DNA from: Burkholderiales bacterium RIFCSPHIGHO2_12_FULL_61_11
Lineage (GTDB): Bacteria > Pseudomonadota > Gammaproteobacteria > Burkholderiales > Burkholderiaceae_C
Direction of reading: 5' to 3'
Length of the DNA stretch: 7,681 nucleotides
Assembly: GCA_001770785.1 (NCBI GenBank)
Contig: MERZ01000112.1
Span: forward strand, 1 to 7,681
The notes beneath the pieces were generated by a model. The model saw only the letters and a program-made list of their open reading frames with translations. It had not been told where the DNA came from and did no database searches. The first letter of the stretch is position 1. Each line of letters begins with the position of its first letter. The translations under genes and the position numbers were made by a program. Below are positions 1 through 6,000 of the stretch, piece after piece.

Positions 1-29
1 CAGCCCACGATCTCGATCTCGTCACCACC

Positions 30-683
30 ATGAAACTTATTGGATCCGCCACCAGCCCCTACGTACGCAAGGTGCGCATTGTGATGGCCGAGAAAAAGCT
101 CGACTACCAGCTGATCCTGGAGGATGTCTGGGCGGCCAACACCACCATCAACGCCGCCAATCCGCTGGGCAAGGTGCCTTGCCTGGTCATGGAAGGCGGC
201 GAAGCGCTGTTCGACTCGCGCGTGATTGTCGAATATCTCGACACCCTGTCGCCGGTCGGCAAGCTCATTCCGCCGCAGGGCCGCGAGCGCGCCGAGGTCA
301 AGACCTGGGAGGCGCTGGCCGACGGCTTGCTCGATGCAGCCATCCTGGCCCGGCTGGAAGCCACTTGGCCGGGACGCAGCGCCGAGCAGCGCAGCGACGC
401 CTGGATAGCGCGCCAGCGGGGCAAAATTGATGCCGCGCTCAAAGCCATGAGCACGGGTCTGGCAGAAAAGGCCTTTTGCAGCGGCATTCATCTGAGCCTG
501 TCGGATGTGGCGGTCGGCTGCGGGCTGGCTTACCTGGATTTTCGATTCGCCGACATCAACTGGCGGGAACCTTATCCCAATCTGGCCAGGTTGCAGGAAA
601 AACTGGTGCAGCGCCCCAGCTTCGTGGACAGCCATCCTGATCGGGATTTAGAACAAAAACTGCCACCGCCTTTAACTCAATAA
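30..683 (+). CDS. Glutathione S-transferase family protein, YibF-like
   Basis: This is a complete 217-residue cytosolic GST-fold protein, the usual size for the family. The N-terminal thioredoxin-like half (about 1-80) starts at the first beta strand with TSPYVRK (8-14). It has the NPLGKVP segment (44-50) whose V49-P50 is the cis-proline that positions glutathione, and FDSRVIVEYL (61-70), where D62-S63 fits the glutamyl-binding pair. The all-helical C-terminal half carries the N-capping box S156-L-S-D159 that nucleates helix 6. The text follows the E. coli YibF type (EALADG, LSLSDVAVG, AYLDFR). Family members conjugate or reduce electrophiles with glutathione, but YibF-type proteins lack a firmly known substrate. 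S9 is the candidate activating residue; no catalytic cysteine stands there. The ATG at 30 is chosen because it opens the first strand directly, although no clear Shine-Dalgarno precedes it. The gene stands alone on its right side, with 594 bp to the next confident gene. Family is sure, substrate unknown. Confidence 0.93.
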   Translation: MKLIGSATSPYVRKVRIVMAEKKLDYQLILEDVWAANTTINAANPLGKVPCLVMEGGEALFDSRVIVEYLDTLSPVGKLIPPQGRERAEVKTWEALADGLLDAAILARLEATWPGRSAEQRSDAWIARQRGKIDAALKAMSTGLAEKAFCSGIHLSLSDVAVGCGLAYLDFRFADINWREPYPNLARLQEKLVQRPSFVDSHPDRDLEQKLPPPLTQ

Positions 684-686
684 AAT
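681..686 (+). promoter_or_regulatory. Possible -10 hexamer overlapping the GST stop codon
   Basis: TAAAATCGG begins at the GST stop codon TAA. TAAAAT followed by C/G-rich bases is a common -10 form in Burkholderiales. No good -35 sits 16-18 bp upstream and no confident gene follows for almost 600 bp, so it may be a promoter left behind after a downstream gene was lost, or chance. Confidence 0.15.
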
Positions 687-708
687 CGGCCGCCAACAGC
701 GACTAGAT

Positions 709-1197
709 TTATATCAAATACGCCGTGTTCTCGCTGCCTGGCGCGCCAAAAAATCCGACAGTACTGCTCCCGAACTTAAAGCACCGATAGCTGTGCCGCA
801 GCATTGCGGCCAAGTTGTCGTCTGTGGCGCGTTGTTCCGAGTAGTAGCCCGCGCAGTACGGCACCAGAGGGGCAAACGGAAGATAAAAATACTGCGAAGC
901 GTTCCGGCGCGAAGAAGTGAGGGAGGAGGAGCGCACCGGAATTGCGTCCAGACCAAAACGGTTCAGAAGGCTTCGCAACAAAGAAACTGCTTTCTTGACG
1001 CCCGCTCCTTGCTGGAGCGGCTTGGTTTCGAGAGCAGCCAGTCGCCAGGAGTTCCCCGCTGTGGCTCAAGCGCTGCGTAAAATTTTGTTAGCGCAAAGTC
1101 GTTGTGCGAACGCGAGCCGGGTCACCGGCGTGAGGGTCAAAGCAGGCGTCACTTGTAGGGCAATAGCCTGCCAGTCGCCGGGGCGCGCATTCACCGC
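709..1197 (-). pseudogene. Degraded minus-strand reading frame with one in-frame TGA, unknown family
   Basis: Reading the minus strand from just after a TAG (1198-1200) to a TAA (709-711) gives about 160 codons in a single frame, broken once by a TGA at 1066-1068. The upstream part could start at GTG 1194 (42 residues, containing PGDWQAIALQVTPALTL and ending CANKILRSA). The downstream part runs through NSWRLAALETKPLQQ, KKAVSLLRSLLNRFGLD and YFYLPFAPLVPYCAGYY. The text looks protein-like in places but matches no family I can name, neither part has a Shine-Dalgarno site I trust, and a second minus frame (776-1069) is also open here, so openness alone is weak evidence. It may be an old gene with a nonsense mutation, or a dispersed Comamonadaceae repeat whose translation happens to be conserved. 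I have an uncheckable impression of having seen similar text in other genomes of that family. Confidence 0.3.
981..1020. other. Two adjacent stem-loops
   Basis: AAGAAA (981-986) pairs with TTTCTT (991-996) around a CTGC loop. Six bases later CCGCTCC (1002-1008) pairs perfectly with GGAGCGG (1014-1020) around a TTGCT loop. The second is a good 7-bp GC-rich stem but has no T-run after it on the plus strand. On the minus strand it is followed by the A/T-rich first dyad rather than a clean U-tract. It could be a weak terminator, a repeat-element hairpin, or a structural part of a small RNA. Confidence 0.35.
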
Positions 1198-1198
1198 C

Positions 1199-1204
1199 TA
1201 AAAT
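1199..1204 (+). promoter_or_regulatory. Possible -10 hexamer for the diiron/hldC operon
   Basis: TAAAAT, one mismatch from TATAAT, lies 73 bp before the ATG of the diiron protein, which leaves room for a leader. No convincing TTGACA-like -35 is at the right distance. A similar TAAAAT sits at 1078-1083. It is offered as the best visible candidate for a promoter of this operon. Confidence 0.25.
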
Positions 1205-1266
1205 TGAGCCAATACCCCGGATGACCGGCCGGACACCTGAAGCAGATTTCTCTGCGTCCCTGTTGC

Positions 1267-1271
1267 AAGGA
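1267..1271 (+). promoter_or_regulatory. Ribosome binding site deciding the diiron-protein start
   Basis: AAGGA lies 6 nt before the ATG at 1278. No comparable site precedes the alternative ATG at 1221, which follows CCCCGG. This decides the start in favour of 1278. Confidence 0.7.
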
Positions 1272-1277
1272 ACTCTC

Positions 1278-2156
1278 ATGCTTTACCCCGAACTGTTTAA
1301 ACAACTTGAAGCCGTCCGATGGAATATGGACACGGATATTCCGTGGGCCAGTTTTGATGCGTCGAAACTGACTGACGAGCAGGCCCAGACCATCAAGATG
1401 AACGCCATCACCGAGTGGTCGGCCCTGCCGGCCACCGAAATGTTCTTGCGTGACAACAAGGACGACAGTGATTTTTCGGCCTTCATGTCGATCTGGTTTT
1501 TTGAAGAGCAAAAGCATGCGCTGGTGCTGATGGAATACCTCAAGCGTTTTCGCCCCGACCTGGTCCCGACCGAAAAAGAGCTGCACGAAGTGCGCTTCGA
1601 GTTCGAGACCGCGCCGCCGCTGGAAACACTGATGCTGCATTTTTGCGGCGAGATCCGGCTGAACCACTGGTATCGCTGCGCCAGCGAATGGCACACCGAG
1701 CCGGTCATCAAGCAGATTTACACCCAGCTCAGCCAGGACGAAGCGCGCCACGGCGGCGCCTACTTGCGCTACATGAAGCGCGCCATCAGCAAGTTCGGCA
1801 ACCAAGCCAAAATCGCTTTCACCAAGGTGGGCGTGCTGATGGCCAGCGCCCGCCGCACGTCGCAGGCGCTGCACCCGACCAATCTGCATGTCAACAAAAG
1901 CCTGTTCCCGCGCGATACCGTGCAAAGCCGCCTGCCCAACCCCGAGTGGCTCGAGCACTGGCTCGATACGCAAATCAAATTTGACGCGGCGTGGGAAGGC
2001 AAGGTGGTCGACCGCATCCTGCACAACATGAGTTTACTGATGCACCAGAGTTTCAAAACGGTGCAGGAGCTCAACCGCTACCGCAAGGAGTTGAGCCGCG
2101 AGGTCACCGCTTCCGCGTTGCCCGTGACGCCCGCCGCCAAGCCGCAAACGGTGTGA
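1278..2156 (+). CDS. Ferritin-like diiron protein, acyl-ACP desaturase-like
   Basis: The 292-residue protein is soluble, with no signal peptide or membrane segment. It shows the four-helix carboxylate-bridged diiron pattern: a helix-1 glutamate (probably E46, possibly E54), E77-Q-K-H80 on helix 2, E125 in GEIRLNHWY on helix 3, and E155-A-R-H158 on helix 4. The two ExxH pairs and the spacings of about 31, 48 and 30 residues between the ligand glutamates resemble soluble acyl-ACP desaturases. Such enzymes use O2 and two electrons to insert a double bond or hydroxylate, but the substrate here cannot be read, so a plain ferritin-like oxidase is an alternative. The ATG at 1278 is chosen because AAGGA (1267-1271) lies 6 nt upstream. 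An in-frame ATG at 1221 would add 19 residues, but has no ribosome site and a non-conserved-looking extension. The tail (about 275-292, Ala/Pro-rich) looks disordered. The stop overlaps the start of the heptose adenylyltransferase gene, so the two are co-translated. Confidence 0.88.
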   Translation: MLYPELFKQLEAVRWNMDTDIPWASFDASKLTDEQAQTIKMNAITEWSALPATEMFLRDNKDDSDFSAFMSIWFFEEQKHALVLMEYLKRFRPDLVPTEKELHEVRFEFETAPPLETLMLHFCGEIRLNHWYRCASEWHTEPVIKQIYTQLSQDEARHGGAYLRYMKRAISKFGNQAKIAFTKVGVLMASARRTSQALHPTNLHVNKSLFPRDTVQSRLPNPEWLEHWLDTQIKFDAAWEGKVVDRILHNMSLLMHQSFKTVQELNRYRKELSREVTASALPVTPAAKPQTV

Positions 2157-2638
2157 GCGATCCGGCATTTTTGGCCAAGATTGCGGCGCGCGAAAACGCC
2201 CAGGCCCGCATGGCGGCGCTGCCGCGTCCCGTTGTGTTCACCAACGGCGTGTTTGACGTGCTGCATTGTGGCCACGCCATTTACCTGGCCCGGGCGCGTG
2301 CATTGGGCGCCAGTCTGGTGGTGGCGCTCAATACCGATGCGTCAGCCAAACGGCTGGGCAAAGGGCCGGATCGTCCGCTGAACAATCAGCAAGACCGCGC
2401 CGCGCTGCTGGCGGCGCTGGAGTCGGTGAGCCTAGTCACCTGGTTTGACGAAGACACGCCCTTGCAGCTGATCACCGAGCTCAAGCCCGATGTGCTGGTC
2501 AAGGGCGGCGACTATGACATGCGCAAGCTCGCCGAAACCGCCGTGGTGCAAAGCTACGGCGGCAAGGCGCTGGCGATTCCGTTTGTCCAGGGCTACTCGA
2601 CGACGGCGCTGGTGCAGAAGATTCGCGCCATCCGATAG
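2153..2638 (+). CDS. rfaE2: D-glycero-beta-D-manno-heptose 1-phosphate adenylyltransferase
   Basis: The enzyme transfers AMP from ATP to heptose 1-phosphate, giving ADP-D-glycero-beta-D-manno-heptose, the precursor for heptose in the LPS inner core; it acts in the cytoplasm. The 161-residue protein is a complete single-domain nucleotidyltransferase. FTNGVFDVLHCGH (29-41) contains the HxGH signature (H38-C-G-H41) for ATP, GPDRPLN (71-77) and DEDTP (99-103) follow the RfaE2 pattern, VKGGDY (116-121) is the second nucleotide-site signature, and GYSTTALVQKIR closes the protein. In E. coli this activity is the C-terminal half of HldE. Here the kinase half is absent and must be encoded elsewhere (also named hldC). 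The start is GTG at 2153, overlapping the preceding TGA (GTGA), which gives the usual family length. An upstream in-frame start at 1991 would lie inside the diiron gene. No Shine-Dalgarno is visible, consistent with translational coupling to the diiron gene. Function is near certain. Confidence 0.95.
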   Translation: MSDPAFLAKIAARENAQARMAALPRPVVFTNGVFDVLHCGHAIYLARARALGASLVVALNTDASAKRLGKGPDRPLNNQQDRAALLAALESVSLVTWFDEDTPLQLITELKPDVLVKGGDYDMRKLAETAVVQSYGGKALAIPFVQGYSTTALVQKIRAIR

Positions 2639-2656
2639 GCTATCAAATTAATAGCC
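2638..2656 (+). terminator. Hairpin directly after rfaE2, possible terminator and repeat remnant
   Basis: GGCTAT (2638-2643) pairs perfectly with ATAGCC (2651-2656) around a CAAATTA loop, starting on the last base of the rfaE2 stop codon. CTTAAT rather than a clean T-run follows. It may end the operon transcript weakly. The hairpin and the bases after it, to about 2705, resemble the short GCTATCAAA...ATAGC intergenic repeat I associate with Comamonadaceae genomes. Confidence 0.45.
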
Positions 2657-2855
2657 CTTAATATCTGCCAGCAAAGGGCCAAGAGCCGATTGCCTTCAAG
2701 TCCAAGAGGCTGCATCAACGCATCAACCGGCGATTCAGATTCGCCCTGGGGTGTAGCAGGCGTTACATGCCAAGTCGGTCCATCGTGGCAGCACATTTTG
2801 AGGAAAGCTGGCGTGGCTTTGGGCGCTATCCGTCATTTCGTGCGTGTTTTGTTTG

Positions 2856-2880
2856 TCTGATGCACGGATTGTGCGTCAGA
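2856..2880. promoter_or_regulatory. Long dyad symmetry upstream of the oxidoreductase gene, candidate operator
   Basis: TCTGATGCAC (2856-2865) and GTGCGTCAGA (2871-2880) are complementary at 9 of 10 positions, the tenth being a T-G wobble, around a 5-bp GGATT centre. It ends 164 bp before the ATG at 3045. An even, AT-poor dyad with a 5-bp spacer fits the site of a dimeric repressor or activator. As RNA it would be a stable hairpin, but no T-run follows, so a terminator is less likely. The protein that would bind is not in the window. Confidence 0.45.
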
Positions 2881-2933
2881 AGGTCGAATTCATGTGAACA
2901 ATGCACGCACCGTGGGTCCCGATCGGCCTACGA

Positions 2934-2945
2934 TCTGCATGCAGA
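2934..2945. promoter_or_regulatory. Perfect 12-bp palindrome TCTGCATGCAGA
   Basis: The palindrome is uninterrupted and begins 111 bp before the oxidoreductase ATG. It shares the TCTG...CAGA ends of the dyad at 2856-2880, so the two could be related sites for one regulator. A 12-bp palindrome can also arise by chance. Confidence 0.25.
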
Positions 2946-2950
2946 CCAAG

Positions 2951-2974
2951 CCGCCGGGAGCCAATTGCCGGCGG
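2951..2974 (+). other. GC-rich hairpin in the oxidoreductase leader
   Basis: CCGCCGG (2951-2957) pairs perfectly with CCGGCGG (2968-2974) around a 10-nt loop, ending 70 nt before the start codon. In a transcript starting upstream it would be a strong stem in the 5' leader. There is no T-run after it. It could be an operator half-site pair, a leader structure, or chance in GC-rich DNA. Confidence 0.3.
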
Positions 2975-3031
2975 ACGGATCGAATCACTCCAAAGACACC
3001 GGCCGCTGTGGGCAGCAGACCGGGCCACAAC

Positions 3032-3036
3032 AGGAG
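3032..3036 (+). promoter_or_regulatory. Ribosome binding site deciding the oxidoreductase start
   Basis: AGGAG stands 8 nt before the ATG at 3045, close to ideal. The longer in-frame option from ATG 2901 has no such site and adds 48 residues of Arg/Pro-rich text that overlies the palindromes at 2934-2945 and 2951-2974. Confidence 0.8.
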
Positions 3037-3044
3037 ACCAGCCC

Positions 3045-6000
3045 ATGAACTCGCTCGCCCTGCGCGATGCAGCGCCTGATGCCATGTGTTTTCCGGCCCT
3101 GCGCACCGACTACCGTCTTGCCGACAACCTCGAGGCCGTGCAGGGTCAGGTTTTTCTTACCGGCACCCAGGCGCTGGTGCGCCTGCCGCTGATGCAGGCG
3201 GTGCTCGACCAGGCCGCAGGGCTGAATACCGGCGGCTTCATCAGCGGCTATCGCGGCTCGCCTCTGGGTGCTTACGACCAGCAGCTGTGGAAGGCAAAGC
3301 ACCTGCTCGAAGCCCATCGCATCCGCTTTCTGCCGGCAGTCAACGAAGAACTGGGCGCCACCGCGGTGCTCGGTTCGCAGCAAGTCGAGAATGATGCCGA
3401 GCGCACCGTCGATGGCGTCTTCGCGATCTGGTACGGCAAGGGGCCGGGGGTGGATCGGGCCGGCGATGCGCTGCGCCACGGCAACGCCTACGGCGCCTCG
3501 CCGCGTGGCGGGGTGCTTGCGGTGATCGGCGACGATCATGGCTGCGTGTCCTCGTCGATGCCTCACCAGAGCGACTTCACGCTGCAGGCCTGGAGTCTGC
3601 CGGTGCTCAACCCGGCCAACGTGGCCGAGATGATCGAGTTCGGCCTCTATGGCTGGGCGCTGTCGCGTTTCTCCGGCTGCTGGGTGGGGCTGAAGGCGAT
3701 TTCCGAAACGGTGGAGAGCGGCTCGACCGTGGATCTGGACGCGATCCGTGTCCGCTTCGAGGCGCCGACCGATTTCACACCGCCGCCTGGCGGGCTGCAT
3801 TACCGCTGGCCGGACCTGCCCAGCCTCGTCATCGAGCAGCGCCTAGCCGCCAAGCTCGATGCGGTGCGTGCCTTTGCCCGCAGCAATTCGATCGACCGGC
3901 TGGTGTGTCCGGCCGAACGCGCGGACATCGGCATCGTGACCTGCGGCAAGGCCCATCTCGACTTGCTCGAGGCCTTGCGTCGCCTCGGCCTGGGCGTTGC
4001 CGACCTCGAGGCCAACGGCATCCGCCTGTACAAGGTGGGCCTGAGCTTTCCGCTCGAGGCCGGGCGGATGCACGACTTCGCCCACGGGCTGAAGGAAATC
4101 CTCGTGGTCGAGGAGAAGGGGCCGGTGGTCGAGCAGCAGATCAAGAACCTGTTCTACAACCTGCAGGCCGGCGCGCGCCCGGTCGTGATCGGCAAGACCG
4201 GGCAGTGCGGCGCACCGCTGCTGCCGGCGCTGGGCGAATTGCGCCCGTCGCGGGTGATGCCGGTGATTGCCGAATGGCTGGCCACGCATCGTCCGGCGCT
4301 CGACCGGCGCGAGCACGTGATCGATTTCACCGCGCCGCAACTGCTGTCGAATGCGGCCGACGGGGTGCGCCGGGTGCCGTATTTCTGCTCCGGCTGTCCG
4401 CACAACACCTCCACCCGCGTGCCCGAAGGCTCGCACGCCCAGGCCGGCATCGGCTGTCACTTCATGGCGTCATGGATGCCCGACCGCGAAACCACCGGCC
4501 TGATCCAGATGGGCGGCGAAGGCGTCGACTGGGTGGCGCATTCGGGCTTCACCCGCACGCAGCACGTGTTTCAGAACCTCGGCGACGGCACCTATTTCCA
4601 CTCCGGCTTCCTCGCCATCCGCCAGGCGATCGCCGCCGGCACCCACGTGACCTACAAGATCCTGTACAACGACGCGGTGGCGATGACCGGCGGCCAGCCC
4701 GTGGACGGCACGGTGACGGTGGATGGGATCGCGCGCCAGGTCGAGGCCGAGGGCGCACGCCGGGTGGTGGTGGTCAGCGATGAGCCGGAAAAGTACCACG
4801 GTCACGAGGGTCAGTTCCCGCGCGGCACTTCCTTTCATCACCGCAGCGAGCTCGACGCGGTGCAGCGCGAACTGCGCGAGGTCAAGGGCGTGACGGTGCT
4901 GATCTACGATCAGACCTGCGCCGCCGAGAAGCGCCGCCGCCGCAAGAAGAAGGCCTATTTCGACCCGGATCGGCGGCTGTTCATCAACGCCGCGGTTTGC
5001 GAGGGCTGCGGCGATTGCGGCAAGCAGTCCAACTGCCTGTCCATCATTCCGCTCGACACCCGCTTCGGGCGCAAGCGGATGATCGACCAGTCCTCGTGCA
5101 ACAAGGACTATTCCTGCGTGGACGGCTTCTGCCCGAGCTTTGTCTCGGTGATCGGTGGCAAGGTGCGAAAGGCGGTGGGCGCGGCCTTCGACGAGACGCA
5201 ACTCGCCGCCCGCGTGGCCGAGTTGCCGCTGCCGGCGGGGCACGACTGGAGCGGGCCCTACGATCTGCTGGTGACCGGCGTGGGCGGCACCGGCGTGGTC
5301 ACGGTGGGCGCGCTGGTGACCATGGCCGCGCACCTGGAGGGCAAGTCGGCTTCGGTGCTCGACTTCATGGGGTTCGCGCAAAAGGGCGGCCAGGTGCTGT
5401 CCTTTGTGCGCCTGGCGATGGATCCCGCCGCGCTCAACCAGGTGCGGATCGACACCCAGCAGGCCGATGCGCTGATCGCCTGCGACCTGGTGGTGGGTGC
5501 GAGCAACGACGCGCTGCAGACAATCAAGCACGGTCGCACCCGGGTGGTCGCCAACCTGCATGAGATCCAGACCGCCAAGTTCGTGCTCGACGCGGACGCC
5601 GACCTCCACGTCGATGCGCTGCTCGACAAGATCCGCTTTGCCGCCGGCGAGGCGCAACTGCAGACCTGCGATGCCCAAGCCTTGTCGGTGCGCCTGCTCG
5701 GCGACACCATCGGCGCCAACATGCTGCTACTGGGCTTTGCCTGGCAACTCGGGCTGGTGCCGGTGTCGCTGGCGGCGCTGGCGCGCGCGATCGAACTGAA
5801 CGGGGTGGCGGTGGCAAACAACCTTACCGCCTTCAGTCTGGGGCGGCTGGCGGCGGCCAGTCCGCAGGCGCTTGAGGCGCTGGCAGGTGGAGCGGGGGAT
5901 GCATCGGGCAGCCGTCCGAACGATGCGGACGAAGCGCTTGCCATCCTGGTCGAGCGCCACGTCGCGCATCTCACCGCCTATCAGCATGCGGCCTACGCCG

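Larger units (their letters stand above)
684..1277. other. 594-bp region without a confident intact gene
   Basis: Between the GST gene and the diiron-protein gene no reading frame has both a credible start and a recognisable family. The stretch holds a minus-strand degraded-looking frame (709-1197), two adjacent hairpins (981-996 and 1002-1020), a third small hairpin (GCCGG at 1116-1120 with CCGGC at 1125-1129), a 10-bp direct repeat GCCAGTCGCC (1037-1046 and 1170-1179), a distant 6-bp dyad (GCAGGC 1142-1147, GCCTGC 1166-1171), and TAAAAT hexamers at 1078 and 1199. Base composition is mixed, with A-rich patches. This is what an eroded gene or dispersed intergenic repeat looks like. Confidence 0.6.
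2639..3044. other. 406-bp spacer between rfaE2 and the oxidoreductase gene
   Basis: No credible gene lies here. The left part holds the hairpin and repeat-like tract (2638 to about 2705), a tandem duplication of GCATCAAC (2712-2719 and 2720-2727) and a small dyad (GGCGA 2729-2733, TCGCC 2741-2745). The right part (2856-2974) holds three dyads that probably belong to the control region of the oxidoreductase gene. The open frames through it (for example 2767-3048) encode Cys/Arg/Ser-rich text with no family resemblance and have no ribosome site. Confidence 0.6.

Noticed and set aside
1..29. CGATCTCGATCTCG short tandem before the GST gene as a regulatory repeat
   Set aside because: It is only a two-unit repeat of six bases at the window edge, possibly the end of an upstream coding region, so nothing can be claimed.
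1191..2024. 277-codon minus-strand frame opposite the diiron gene
   Set aside because: It is a shadow; the plus frame has the ExxH diiron ligands and a ribosome site.
1991..2152. Start of the heptose adenylyltransferase at 1991
   Set aside because: It would add 54 residues encoded inside the diiron gene and exceed the usual family length of about 160 residues. GTG 2153 fits.
2901..3044. Upstream ATG 2901 as the start of the oxidoreductase, adding 48 residues
   Set aside because: It has no Shine-Dalgarno and an Arg/Pro-rich extension unlike the family, whereas ATG 3045 has AGGAG at ideal distance.
2767..3048. 93-codon plus-strand frame as a small gene
   Set aside because: Its text is Cys/Ser/Arg-rich with no resemblance to any family, it has no ribosome site, and it overlaps the palindromic leader.
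3905..4783. 292-codon plus-strand frame within the oxidoreductase gene
   Set aside because: It is an out-of-frame Arg/Gly/Ala-rich translation of the same DNA. The real frame is fixed by conserved motifs on both sides.
4470..5678. 402-codon open frame on the minus strand inside the oxidoreductase gene
   Set aside because: It is an antisense shadow of high-GC codons. The text is His/Ala/Gly/Arg-rich with no family motif, while the plus strand carries unmistakable TPP, Fe-S and gamma-domain motifs.
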